Positions 8,407 through 16,353 are shown, counted from the first letter of the stretch. The stretch: 21,385 nucleotides of DNA from JBBQDZ01 sp038320185 (GCA_038320185.1 JBBQDZ010000019.1:1-21385); one strand, 5' to 3'. Made by a program: numbers and translations. Notes: generated from the sequence alone by a model not told the origin.

Positions 8407-9082
8407 TCAGGCGCCGTCCCACAGGACGAGCACCTGGTTGCGATCGTTCGGGTCGACCTTGGCGGCGAAGGACTTGCCCTCGGCGAAGGTCTCGGTGACC
8501 CGGGCGGGCACGAGTGCCCCGGTCGTCACGTCGTAGGGCTCCTGGCCCTCCCGCGCTATCTCGAGCTTCAGCTTGACGATGTGGGTGTCGCCGAAGGCCA
8601 CGTGCTTCTCCTCCAGATCCTTGACCGTCGCGCGAGCGTCGACGCCGTGGGCGTGAAGCTGTTCGGGGCTCTCCTGGAGGCGCCCGTCCGCGACGATCTG
8701 CACGCTCGGGTGTACCTGCATCGGGAGCTGCTTTCCCGGCCCGCCGAGGAAGCTGCCGAGCTGGCCGAGGAACTTCAGCGCGTCCGCACCGCTGAGCTGC
8801 GTCGTCTGCTGGCTTACCGTCACCTGCGCGTTCGGATCGAGCGTGATGCCCGCCCGCCTCAGCTGGCCGAGGAGCTCGGGGCTGAGCTGCCCCGCCGCGG
8901 TCGTCGTCGGCGTCGAGGGGGGGCGCCGGCGATGCCGGGAACGCGGTCGAGGCCTGCTGGTCCGGCGCCGGCGCGCCTCCCGAGAGCTCGGGCGGCGTAG
9001 GGGGTGCCTCGGGGGCGACGCGCGCCATCGAGGTCGACTCGAAGGCCGCCTCTTCCTCGCGCTTCTGCCAGGGCCAGCGCAC
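8407..9082 (-). CDS. Uncharacterised protein with Pro/Thr-rich linker, frameshifted
   Basis: I do not recognise a named family. From the GTG at 9082 the protein begins RWPWQKREEEAAFEST and continues as a Pro/Ala/Thr-rich linker. A run of seven Gs (8917-8923, plus strand) then throws the frame. Removing one base joins ASPAPP to STPTTTAAGQLSPELLGQLR and gives an intact 224-aa protein whose second half ends at 8407. That half holds a probable beta-rich module with HVAFGDTHIVKLKLE and AAKVDPNDRNQVLVLWDG; the VDPxDxxxVxxxW ending recurs in small actinobacterial proteins. As the DNA stands, the first frame runs on in unlike sequence to 8387, and a GTG at 8823 could start the C-terminal 138 aa alone. 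The gene lies 53 bp upstream of the cyclase on the same strand and is divergent from the AAA+ gene, so it may be cotranscribed with the cyclase. Confidence 0.65.
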
Positions 9083-9114
9083 GAGCGCGAGTCTAAACCG
9101 CCCGGGTGGGCAAG

Positions 9115-10155
9115 ATGTGCCGGATGCCGAACCCGTTGGAGGATGCCGCACGCACGATCCGCCAGCTCGGCGAGCGCCTGCGCCAGTCGGCGAGCGAGGA
9201 GCCGGCGGTCGAGTGGATGGCCGACCAGCTCGGCCGGCGCCGGCCGGAGCCCGAGCGCTCACTCGAGGAGCTGCAGGCCGAGCTCGATGCGCTGACCGGT
9301 CTGGAGACGGTGAAGGAGCAGGTGCGGGCGCTCGTCGCCTTCCTTCAGGTGCAGGCGCGGCGCAAGGAGCACGGGTTGCCGGAGGTGGCGACGAGCCAGC
9401 ACCTCGTCTTCCTCGGCAACCCGGGCACGGGTAAGACGACGGTCGCGCGGCTCCTCGCGCAGATGTACCGCGCTATGGGACTGCTGCGCCGGGGGCACCT
9501 CGTAGAGGTCGACCGCGCCGGCCTCGTCGGGCAATACGTCGGCACGACCGCGATCAAGACGGACCGGGTCGTCCGAAAAGCGCTCGACGGCGTGCTCTTC
9601 GTCGACGAGGCCTACTCGCTCGCCCCGCACGACGACCGCTACGACTTCGGGCCAGAGGCGATCGAGACGCTCCTCAAGCGCATGGAGGACTACCGCGAGC
9701 GCCTGATTGTCATCGTCGCCGGCTACCCGCGGCTGATGCACCGGTTTCTGGATTCGAATCCGGGTCTGCGATCGCGCTTCTCGCGCGAGATCAGCTTCCC
9801 CGACTACACGACCGACGAGTTGCTTGCGATCACACAGAAGTTCTGCGGCGACTTCCAGTACTCGCTCGCCGACGATGCGCCCGGGGCGCTGCGCGAGATC
9901 TTCGAGGGGGCGAAGCGGGGCGAGGGGTTCGGCAACGCGCGCTTTGCCCGCACGATCTTCGAGCAGACGCTGAACTCGCAGGCGCTCCGGCTTGCCGGGG
10001 TCGGTGGCGATGCCGTCGCAAGCCTCGAGCCGGCCGAGCTCATGTGCCTGAAGGCGGAGGACTTCAGCGCCGCCGCCGCGGGCCTCGGCGAGACGGCCCC
10101 CGAGCGGCCGGAGGAAGACCGCGGCCGGTTCCGGCGCAGGCGCCGCGCCTCCTAG
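9115..10155 (+). CDS. CbbX/SpoVK-like AAA+ ATPase
   Basis: Single-module AAA+ ATPase of 346 aa. An N-terminal helical segment leads to LDALTGLETVKEQVRALV, the typical entry to the CbbX/SpoVK/EccA clade. Walker A is GNPGTGKTT (101-109), Walker B is VLFVDEAYSL with D164 and E165, and sensor-1/arginine-finger regions VIVAGYP and RSRFSREISFPDY follow. The C-terminus ends in a basic, Arg-rich tail. Relatives remodel protein complexes (red-type Rubisco activase, type VII secretion EccA, spore proteins), but no Rubisco or ESX gene is seen here, so the client is unknown. Start choice is open: GTG 9106, ATG 9115 and ATG 9124 are all in frame. 9115 was preferred because GGTGGG lies 4 nt upstream. The gene is divergent from the frameshifted 224-aa gene; their starts are only about 30 bp apart. 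Confidence 0.9.
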   Translation: MCRMPNPLEDAARTIRQLGERLRQSASEEPAVEWMADQLGRRRPEPERSLEELQAELDALTGLETVKEQVRALVAFLQVQARRKEHGLPEVATSQHLVFLGNPGTGKTTVARLLAQMYRAMGLLRRGHLVEVDRAGLVGQYVGTTAIKTDRVVRKALDGVLFVDEAYSLAPHDDRYDFGPEAIETLLKRMEDYRERLIVIVAGYPRLMHRFLDSNPGLRSRFSREISFPDYTTDELLAITQKFCGDFQYSLADDAPGALREIFEGAKRGEGFGNARFARTIFEQTLNSQALRLAGVGGDAVASLEPAELMCLKAEDFSAAAAGLGETAPERPEEDRGRFRRRRRAS

Positions 10156-10215
10156 GCGAAATCCGCTCCGGCCGATCCGCCGTACCCGTCCAAAAGCGAT
10201 CTAAAGGAGGTCGAC

Positions 10216-10701
10216 ATGTCGAGAACGGCATGGCTCCTCGTGGCTCTCGCCGCCGCCCTTGCGGCTACGGTGGCCGCAGTCGCAGGCACCCCGGGTCCCC
10301 GGATGGGGCCTGCGAGCTCGATCCGGCACGTTTCGTTCCTGGGCTACTACGACGGTCACAAGGACACGTACCTGAACCTCGACGTCTCGGACAAGGCGCA
10401 GGCTGCCGCGATGCACGTCAACTACTCCGCGAAGCTCGGAGCGTCGGTCAAGACCTCCGAGGAGATCTACCTCGTGCAGGGGCTGGCGGCGGTCGGTCAG
10501 CTCGCCGTCTTCAGCTCGGAGCCGGGTGAGAAGACCTACACCCCGCTCTGGCACGAGGAGATCATCACCTGGAAGAGCGGCGTCACCCCGCAGCTGCTCG
10601 TCAAGGACGACCAGATCACGGAGCTCGAGAAGAAGGGCGACATCACGGTGCGGGAAACCAAGACCGTGCTGAACTGCCCGATCGTGAAGGTCGGCAAGTA
10701 G
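10216..10701 (+). CDS. Secreted protein of unknown function
   Basis: 161 aa with a clear Sec signal peptide: positive start MSR, a hydrophobic stretch of Leu and Ala to about residue 23, then a Gly-Thr-Pro junction. The mature part is mixed alpha/beta with conserved-looking pieces FLGYYDGHKDTYLNLDVS, GQLAVFSSEPGEKTYTP and TVLNCPIVKVG. A single Cys near the C-terminus excludes an internal disulfide. It resembles uncharacterised secreted proteins seen in actinobacteria; I cannot assign a function. The start is secure: a perfect AAAGGAGG at 10203-10210 sits 5 nt before the ATG, the best ribosome binding site in the window, so high expression is likely. It follows the AAA+ gene by 60 bp and could share its transcript. 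Confidence 0.85.
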   Translation: MSRTAWLLVALAAALAATVAAVAGTPGPRMGPASSIRHVSFLGYYDGHKDTYLNLDVSDKAQAAAMHVNYSAKLGASVKTSEEIYLVQGLAAVGQLAVFSSEPGEKTYTPLWHEEIITWKSGVTPQLLVKDDQITELEKKGDITVRETKTVLNCPIVKVGK

Positions 10702-10718
10702 GGGTCCGAAGCGGGCGT

Positions 10719-10740
10719 GGCGGAGCCGAGGAGCTTCGCC
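10719..10740. terminator. Hairpin between convergent genes
   Basis: GGCGGAGC (10719-10726) pairs with GCTTCGCC (10733-10740), with one G-T wobble and a 6-nt loop. It starts 17 bp after the stop of the secreted protein gene and lies before the end of the convergent ABC-F gene, so it may serve either or both. No T-run is present. Confidence 0.4.
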
Positions 10741-10784
10741 CCGCGCCGCTGCGAGGAGTCATTGGCGTTTCGGGCGACCATTCT

Positions 10785-12431
10785 TTACGCGGCCGTCTCC
10801 GCCCCTGTAGAGCGCCGCTCGAACCACCTGGAGTAGCCGCCCTCGTAGCTGCGGCAGCCGCCATCGCGGACCTCAAGCATGCGATCTGCGATCCGGTCGA
10901 GGAAGTACCGGTCGTGCGAAATGAAGATCACCGTTCCGTCGAACCCGTCGAGTGCTGACTCGAGCGCCTCGATCGAGTCGATGTCGAGATGGTTCGTGGG
11001 CTCGTCGAGGACGAGCAGGTTCGCGCCGCCCAGCATCAGCAGGAGCAGCTGAAGCCTCGTCCGCTCGCCGCCCGAGAGGGTGCGGATCGGCCGCCGCACC
11101 TGCTCGTAAACGAAGAGGAACTTCATCAGGATCGACACCGCCTCGCCCTCCGTGCACGGGCGGGCACCGCGCACCGTCTCGAGGGGGGTCGCCCCGGGTT
11201 CGAGCGTCTCCTGATCCTGCGCCAGGTAGCCGACGCGAATCGACGGGCCGCGCCAGACCTCGCCCTCGGTGGGCTCGATTGCCCCCACGATCGTCTTGAC
11301 GAGGACGCTCTTGCCCGCCCCGTTCTCGCCCACGACGCCGACGCGCTCGCCATGGAAGACGACGAAATCGACCCCCGTGAGCACTGGCTCCTCGCCGAAG
11401 GCGACGCTGACCTCCCGGAGCTCGACCACCTTCTGGCCGCCGCGCTTTGCGGCGCGGAGGCGCAGTGCGATGCGCCGACGCTCGAGCACCGGCCGCTCGA
11501 CCTTGTCCATACGGTCGATCTGCTGTTGCTTGACGCGCGCCTGCCGGGCGTGGCGCTCGTTCGGCACCAGGTGCGCCCAGCGGCGGAAGCGGCGGATCGA
11601 CTCCTCGAGGCGCGCGATCTCCTTCTGCTGGGTGGTGTAGAGCACCTGCCGGCGCTGCGACTCGAGCTCCCGCGCGAGGGCGTAGGCCGAGTAGTTGCCC
11701 GGCCAGATCCGCACGCGTCCGCGGTCGAGCGAGGCGATGCTCGCGACCAGGTCGTCGAGGAGGTAGCGGTCGTGAGAGACGGCGACGACGGCGCCCTTGA
11801 ATTCGGTGACCAGGCGCTCGACCAGGTTGCGCGCGTCGGAGTCGAGGTGCGCCTCGGGCTCGTCGAGGAGCAGGATGTCGGGGGATTGGAGGAGGCAGGC
11901 GGCCAGCTCGACGAGCTTGCGCTGGCCGCCGCTCAGGGCCCGTGTCGGCAGGGCGACGTCGGCCTCCGAGAGGTTGAGGTCCGCGAGGAGCGCGCGGGCG
12001 CGGCCCTCGAAGCTCGGCCCGCCGGCCGCCTCGTAGCGTTCGAGCAGGTCTTCCTGGCGGCGAAGAACGCGCGCCATGAGGGCGAGATCGGCCGCGACCG
12101 CGGGCTCGCCGAGGCGCGCGGCGCATGCGTGGAGCTCCAGGTCGAGCTCCTCGAGATCGGGGCGAGCGGCGCGGGCCACCTCGAGCGGCGTCCGCTCGTC
12201 CCTCGCCGGATGCTGTGCCAGGAAGGAGACGGTGAGGCCGCGTTGGCGCACGAGCTCGCCGGCATCCGGCTCCTCGAGCCCGGCCAGGATCCGCAGGAGG
12301 GTCGACTTGCCTGAGCCGTTCGGCCCGATGACCCCGATGCGCGCCTGCGCCTCCACCTCGAGATCGACGCCGTCGAGCACGGTCCGCGAGCCGAAGCCCT
12401 TGCGGCCTCCTCGAAGGCTGAGCATGCTCAT
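10785..12431 (-). CDS. ABC-F family ATPase (duplicated ATPase domains)
   Basis: 548 aa with two ABC ATPase domains and no membrane segment, so it is an ABC-F protein acting on the ribosome (translation factor or antibiotic target protection), not a transporter. Domain 1 has Walker A GPNGSGKST (36-44), signature LSGGQRK and Walker B LLLDEP. Domain 2 has GENGAGKS with K374, signature LSGGERTRLQL and LLVLDEPTNHLD. A basic helical linker with many Arg and Gln residues (near EKEIARLEESIRRFRRWA-like sequence) joins the domains. In domain 1 the usual TNHLD after Walker B reads EAHLD. The ATG at 12431 overlaps the stop of the proline-racemase-family gene (ATGA), so the two are translationally coupled, an odd pairing of catabolism with a ribosome factor. 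The next in-frame ATG, 2 codons on, is an alternative. Confidence 0.93.
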   Translation of the reverse strand: MSMLSLRGGRKGFGSRTVLDGVDLEVEAQARIGVIGPNGSGKSTLLRILAGLEEPDAGELVRQRGLTVSFLAQHPARDERTPLEVARAARPDLEELDLELHACAARLGEPAVAADLALMARVLRRQEDLLERYEAAGGPSFEGRARALLADLNLSEADVALPTRALSGGQRKLVELAACLLQSPDILLLDEPEAHLDSDARNLVERLVTEFKGAVVAVSHDRYLLDDLVASIASLDRGRVRIWPGNYSAYALARELESQRRQVLYTTQQKEIARLEESIRRFRRWAHLVPNERHARQARVKQQQIDRMDKVERPVLERRRIALRLRAAKRGGQKVVELREVSVAFGEEPVLTGVDFVVFHGERVGVVGENGAGKSVLVKTIVGAIEPTEGEVWRGPSIRVGYLAQDQETLEPGATPLETVRGARPCTEGEAVSILMKFLFVYEQVRRPIRTLSGGERTRLQLLLLMLGGANLLVLDEPTNHLDIDSIEALESALDGFDGTVIFISHDRYFLDRIADRMLEVRDGGCRSYEGGYSRWFERRSTGAETAA

Positions 12432-13426
12432 CGGAGGAGGAACCCGGTTCCGAGGGGATCCCCCGTCTCGAGGACGAACTCGTGCCGGCCGGTCATATGA
12501 GCCGACCCCTCGACCTCGGTGACGACGGCGGCGTGGCCTGCGAGCGTCGTTTCCGCGACGACCGTCCCCCGGAACTCCGAGCCGACGATGCTCAGGTGGC
12601 GCAGCGGCTCGCCCATTGCCAGCCGGCCGTCGGCGTACAGCAGCGCGAGCCGAGCCGAGGTGCCGCTCCCGCAGGGGGAGCGATCGACTTCGCCGTCGGC
12701 GAAGACGGTCACATTGCGTTGGGTGAGGTGGTCCTCGCCCTCGGCCTCCTCGAAGAAGACGATCCCGTAGATCCCGCGGAGCTCAGGCTCGAGGGGATGG
12801 ACGATCTCCACGGCCGCCTCGAGCGCGGGGCGGAGCTCCCGTTGAAGCCGGATCAGCTCCGGCAGCGCGGGCGGCGAGACGCACAGGCCGAGCGCTTCCG
12901 CCTCGACCGACCCGTAGAACGCCCCGCCGTAGGCGATGTCAACCGACAGTCCGGCGGCCTGGACTCCGCGGGCGAGGACAAACGCGGGCACGTTCCGGAA
13001 GCGGACGCTCGCGACGTCGCCGTCGATGCAGCGGGCGACGCACGTGAGCCGGCCCGACGGGACGTCGACGACGACCTCGGTCTCCGGGTCTCGCATGGGG
13101 AGCAGTCCGGACTCGAGCGCCCACGTGACGACTGCGATCGTGCCGTGACCGCAGGCGGTCGAGTAGCCCTCGTTGTGGAAGAAGACCACTCCGAGGTCGG
13201 CTCCTCCGTCATTCGCCTCGGTGACGAAGCAGCCGTACATGTCGACATGTCCTCGCGGCTCGTCGATGAGGAGCGACCGGTACTCGTCGAGGCGCCTCGC
13301 CGCGTCGCGGCGGCGCTCGAGGACGGTCGAGCCGCGCAGCGGCGGGACGCCACCGGTGACGATGCGGAAGGGTTCGCCGCCGGCGTGGTAGTCGACGGTC
13401 GAGACCGAGAGGCGGTGATGGGACAC
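12428..13426 (-). CDS. Proline racemase/4-hydroxyproline 2-epimerase family enzyme
   Basis: Cytoplasmic cofactor-independent racemase, 332 aa, the family's normal length. Both catalytic cysteines are present: C92 in STACGHGT and C252 in DRSPCGSGTSA. Two Cys indicate a racemase or epimerase acting on proline or hydroxyproline; trans-3-hydroxyproline dehydratases of this family have Thr in the second position, so that activity is unlikely. The N-terminal STVDYHAGGEPFRIV motif is also typical. Proline and 4-hydroxyproline cannot be told apart here. The start is GTG at 13426 with no visible Shine-Dalgarno. It is the first gene of a two-gene unit, with the ABC-F ATPase overlapping its stop. No hydroxyproline oxidase or deaminase is in the window, so the rest of that pathway would lie elsewhere. 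Confidence 0.92.
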   Translation of the reverse strand: MSHHRLSVSTVDYHAGGEPFRIVTGGVPPLRGSTVLERRRDAARRLDEYRSLLIDEPRGHVDMYGCFVTEANDGGADLGVVFFHNEGYSTACGHGTIAVVTWALESGLLPMRDPETEVVVDVPSGRLTCVARCIDGDVASVRFRNVPAFVLARGVQAAGLSVDIAYGGAFYGSVEAEALGLCVSPPALPELIRLQRELRPALEAAVEIVHPLEPELRGIYGIVFFEEAEGEDHLTQRNVTVFADGEVDRSPCGSGTSARLALLYADGRLAMGEPLRHLSIVGSEFRGTVVAETTLAGHAAVVTEVEGSAHMTGRHEFVLETGDPLGTGFLLR

Positions 13427-13511
13427 GTCGGGACGCTAGACGATGCTCGCGCCGCTACTTGCCGGCGCTCGTCCGTCCGGGAACCGTGCCGCTCGCACGC
13501 CGCCGCCGGGC

Positions 13512-13567
13512 CCACCTGCAGGTGGACTTCGTCGGGATCCCCGACAGACTCCGGCGACCCCGACGAA
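13512..13567 (-). terminator. Palindrome plus long hairpin, likely terminator
   Basis: Two elements sit in the 190-bp gap after the 133-aa secreted protein gene (minus strand). TTCGTCGGG at 13528-13536 pairs perfectly with CCCGACGAA at 13559-13567 across 22 nt, and a nested smaller repeat GTCGGG-ATC-CCCGAC also exists. Beside it is the 14-bp perfect palindrome CCACCTGCAGGTGG at 13512-13525. The hairpin is about 50 bp past the gene's stop, a fitting place for a terminator, and also upstream of the racemase gene, where the palindrome could be an operator. No T-run was seen. Confidence 0.4.
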
Positions 13568-13616
13568 ACATCTGGAACGTGTTCCCGGACGGTGCCCCGC
13601 GCCCGGCTCAGACCGG

Positions 13617-14018
13617 CTACTTCTTCGTGAACGGCCGCGCCGTCAGAACCGCCTTGCGTGCCGGGCAGCCGTCGACCTTCGACTTGAGCGTGAAGGTCTT
13701 CCCCTTCAGGGTGTACGAGTAGACCGCCGCCTTCTGGATGCCCTTGCACGCGTACGGTCCCCCGAGGTCGGAGATCGTCAGGACGCCGTTGATCCCGGCG
13801 AACTTCCCGTGGACGACTTCCTTGCCGTTCTTGAGGATGCGGTAGGTGGTGTCCGGCGCCTCCGGGAACTTGAGCGTCCAGGTTCCGTTGAGCGCCGCCG
13901 ACTTGCTCGAGATCTTCGTCTCGAACGTGCCGGAGAGGAGGCTGAAGGCCGCGAGAGCAGGCGTCACGGCGACTGCGGCGACGACGGCGAGGACCGCGAG
14001 CGGGAGGCGGATCTTCAT
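13617..14018 (-). CDS. Small secreted protein of unknown function
   Basis: 133 aa with a Sec signal peptide: MKIR, then a hydrophobic Ala/Val/Leu core, with a likely cut after PALA near residue 23. The mature 110 residues are predicted beta-rich, with alternating segments such as GTFETKISSKSAAL, NGTWTLKFPEAP and YSYTLKGKTFTLKS, suggesting a small beta-barrel or lipocalin-like fold. Two Cys (in YACKG and DGCPAR) could form a disulfide. The ATG is supported by AAAGGAG 7 nt upstream. It lies 51 bp downstream of the acyl-CoA synthetase gene on the same strand and may be read through from it, although its own strong ribosome site suggests separate expression. No family name is recognised. Confidence 0.82.
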   Translation of the reverse strand: MKIRLPLAVLAVVAAVAVTPALAAFSLLSGTFETKISSKSAALNGTWTLKFPEAPDTTYRILKNGKEVVHGKFAGINGVLTISDLGGPYACKGIQKAAVYSYTLKGKTFTLKSKVDGCPARKAVLTARPFTKK

Positions 14019-14069
14019 GCAGGATCTCCTTTGCGAAGGGGTTGCGCGGCTCGGGGCCGCCGCAAGACT

Positions 14070-15737
14070 CTAGACGGGTGCGTCGGAGTCGTCCGCGAGA
14101 GCATCTCGGCGCGCGGCCTCGACGCGTCGCAGCTCAGCTCGGCGGATCTTGCCGGTCACAGTGAGTGGTAACTCGGACACGAACTCGAACTGCCGTGGAT
14201 ACTCGTAGGCGGCGAGGCGGGAGCGGACGTGACCGCGGATCTCCTCCTCCAGCTCCGGCGAGGGGTCGATCCCCTCGCGGAGCTTGACGAAGGTCTTCAC
14301 TACCTCGCCGCGCGTCTCGTCAGGGACGCCGATCGCCGCGGCGAGAGCGACCCTCGGATGCCCGAGGAGGCATTGCTCGATCTCCTCGGGCCCGATGCGG
14401 TAACCGGCGGACGAGATGACGTCGTCCATGCGCCCTTCGAACCAGAAGTAGCCGGCCTCGTCGAGCCTCGCTCGATCGCCGGTACGCAGCCACTCGTCCG
14501 GTACCTTCGCGCGCGTCGCCGCCGGGCAACCCCAGTACTCGAGGAAGACGACGGGGTCCGGCGTGCGCACCGCGAGTTCGCCGACCTCGCCCAACGGAAG
14601 CGGCTCGCCCGCCTCGGAGAGAACGGCGAGCTCGTGCCCGGGGTAGGGCCGACCCATCGAACCCGGCCGCACCTCCCAGGCCGACTGCGAGTTGCCGAGC
14701 ACGTAGTTCGCCTCGGTCTGGCCCCAGATCTCGTTGACGGTCACGCCCAGAGCCTCCTGTGCCCAGGCGAGCGTTTCCGCGCCGAGCGCCTCCCCGCCCG
14801 ACATCACCGTCCGCAGCGTGCCAGGCCCGAGGCGCACCCCCGCGCCACGCATCAGCTTGAGGGCTGTCGGTGGCAGGAAGGTGTTCCGGATGCGCTCGGC
14901 GCCGATGGTCGCGACGGCCCACTGCGGGTCGAAGGCGCCCTCGTGATAGGCGCCGACCACAGGTCGGCCGTGCAGCCAGGTCGAGAGCAGGCCGTTGACG
15001 AGGCCGCCGATCCAGGCCCAGTCCGCCGGCGACCAGAAGCGATCGTCCGGCTGGGGGAAGAAGTCGTGCGAGAGCCGATAGCCCGGCGCGTGGCCGAGGA
15101 CGACGCGGTGTGCGTGGAGCGCGCCCTTGGGCGGCCCGGTCGTGCCGGAGGTGTAGATCAGGAGGGCGGGTGTCTCGGCCGTCGTGTCGGCTGACTCGAG
15201 GTGCTCGGAGCCGGCGTCCAGGAGCGGCCAGAACCCCTCGTGCGGTCGCTTCGGCTCGCCGTCGGCGACGAGGATCCGCACGCCGGCGACCTCCTCTGTG
15301 GCCGCGGCGACGCGGTCGAGGGAGCGGCTGTCCGTTACAACGAGCCGAGCGCCGCTGTCGCCGAGCCGGTGCAGGAGTGCCTCCGGTCCGAAGAGCACGC
15401 TCATCGGTACCGAGATCGCCCCGAGCTTGAAGACCGCTAGGTGGGCGAGCGCCGTCTCGACGCGCTGCGGGAGGATGATCGCCACGCGGTCGCCCGGGCC
15501 GATTCCGAGGCCGCGCAGCGCGTTCGCGAGCCGGTTCGAGAGCGCCGTCGTCTGGCCGAAGGTGAGCTCGCGCCGGGCGCCGTCAGCGCCGAGCGTGACG
15601 AGCGCCGGCTCCGCCGCCGGCTGGCTGTCCGCGCAGGCGAGGCCGATGTTGAAGCGCTTGGGTATCGCCCACCGGAAGCGGGCGCGAAGCTCGTCGTAGC
15701 CGGGCGTCTTAGCGCCGGCGCGCCCCTCGAGGCTCAC
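14070..15737 (-). CDS. AMP-dependent acyl-CoA synthetase
   Basis: Adenylate-forming ligase of 555 aa that activates a carboxylic acid as acyl-AMP and then acyl-CoA. The core motifs are intact: P-loop-like YTSGTTGPPKGA with K204, the A5 region IWGQTEANYVLG, the hinge YFWFEGRMDDVISSAGYRI, and the C-terminal catalytic lysine K530 in LPLTVTGKIRRAEL. It resembles the acetyl-CoA synthetase/medium-chain (ACSM) branch, but the substrate cannot be predicted safely. The GTG at 15737 is the best start: the family-like sequence begins soon after (TPGYDELRARFRWAIPKRF), and upstream residues are low-complexity. It is divergent from the RraA-like gene with only 19 bp between the two start codons. In context it may activate an acid released by the neighbouring deacylase or amidase-like genes. 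Confidence 0.92.
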   Translation of the reverse strand: MSLEGRAGAKTPGYDELRARFRWAIPKRFNIGLACADSQPAAEPALVTLGADGARRELTFGQTTALSNRLANALRGLGIGPGDRVAIILPQRVETALAHLAVFKLGAISVPMSVLFGPEALLHRLGDSGARLVVTDSRSLDRVAAATEEVAGVRILVADGEPKRPHEGFWPLLDAGSEHLESADTTAETPALLIYTSGTTGPPKGALHAHRVVLGHAPGYRLSHDFFPQPDDRFWSPADWAWIGGLVNGLLSTWLHGRPVVGAYHEGAFDPQWAVATIGAERIRNTFLPPTALKLMRGAGVRLGPGTLRTVMSGGEALGAETLAWAQEALGVTVNEIWGQTEANYVLGNSQSAWEVRPGSMGRPYPGHELAVLSEAGEPLPLGEVGELAVRTPDPVVFLEYWGCPAATRAKVPDEWLRTGDRARLDEAGYFWFEGRMDDVISSAGYRIGPEEIEQCLLGHPRVALAAAIGVPDETRGEVVKTFVKLREGIDPSPELEEEIRGHVRSRLAAYEYPRQFEFVSELPLTVTGKIRRAELRRVEAARRDALADDSDAPV

Positions 15738-15756
15738 GGTCTGCGACCCTACTGGA

Positions 15757-16353
15757 GTGACCTCCCCCTCCTCGGCGCTCGTCGCCTCGGCCGCCGGCAG
15801 CCGCGCCCGCGTTCTTGGCGGCTTCACGCCCGCGTGGCCGGCGGCCGTCGCGCTCGGGCCTGCGCTCACGGCGCGCGCCGTTCCCCGCGACAACCTCGCG
15901 CTCCACCGGGCGATCGACGAGGTGACTCCGGGCGAGATGATCGTCCTCGACGGCGGCGCCTCGCTCGATGCCGCCTTCTGCGGCGACCTCCTTGCACTCG
16001 CAGCGCAAAGGCGTGGCGCGGTGGGCTTGCTTGTCAACGGCGCAGTGCGGGACGTGCTCGGCATCGCGGCCGTCGGCTTTCCGGTCTTCCATCGCGGGAC
16101 CTCGCCGCTGAAGCCCGGCAAGGAAGTGCCGGGCGAGCTGCGCGTCCCGCTCGAGATCGACGGCGTGAGGATCGAGAGCGGCGACCTCGTCGTCGCCGAT
16201 CTCGACGGCGTCGTCGTCGTGGCTGCTGGCGATGTCGAGCGCGTCGTCGCCGATGCGGCGACGCTGGAGGCGGAGGAGGACGAGCTCCGCGCACGCATTG
16301 AAGAGGGCGCTAGCACGCTCGACCTGATGAACCTCAGGGAGCGACTTCGTTGA
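15757..16353 (+). CDS. RraA-like / 4-hydroxy-4-methyl-2-oxoglutarate aldolase family protein
   Basis: 198-aa member of the RraA/HMG aldolase (once called dimethylmenaquinone methyltransferase) fold. The diagnostic stretch is visible: GEMIVLDGGASLDAAFCGDL, then ALAAQRRGAVGLLVNGAVRDV, ending in the metal/substrate Arg-Asp pair, and a later GDLVVADLDGVVVV. Members are divalent-metal aldolases/decarboxylases of keto-acids, or regulators of RNase E. The N-terminus is shorter than usual; the typical opening with a TATVSDAL-like helix is missing, and the DG before VRD is NG here. The GTG at 15757 is the only upstream start available. Gene context (enolase superfamily, aminotransferase, CoA ligase) favours an enzyme of keto-acid breakdown. 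Its 3' end overlaps the convergent ceramidase-like gene by 20 bp. Confidence 0.85.
   Translation: MTSPSSALVASAAGSRARVLGGFTPAWPAAVALGPALTARAVPRDNLALHRAIDEVTPGEMIVLDGGASLDAAFCGDLLALAAQRRGAVGLLVNGAVRDVLGIAAVGFPVFHRGTSPLKPGKEVPGELRVPLEIDGVRIESGDLVVADLDGVVVVAAGDVERVVADAATLEAEEDELRARIEEGASTLDLMNLRERLR

Noticed and set aside
9748..9765. tRNA T-arm-like stretch (GGATTCGAATCC) inside the AAA+ gene
   Set aside because: No acceptor, D or anticodon arms can be built around it, and it encodes LDSNPG, part of the AAA+ sequence near the arginine finger.
13459..13722. Plus-strand 87-codon frame in the gap after the 133-aa secreted protein
   Set aside because: It runs into the antisense of the secreted protein gene, has no ribosome binding site and shows no domain.
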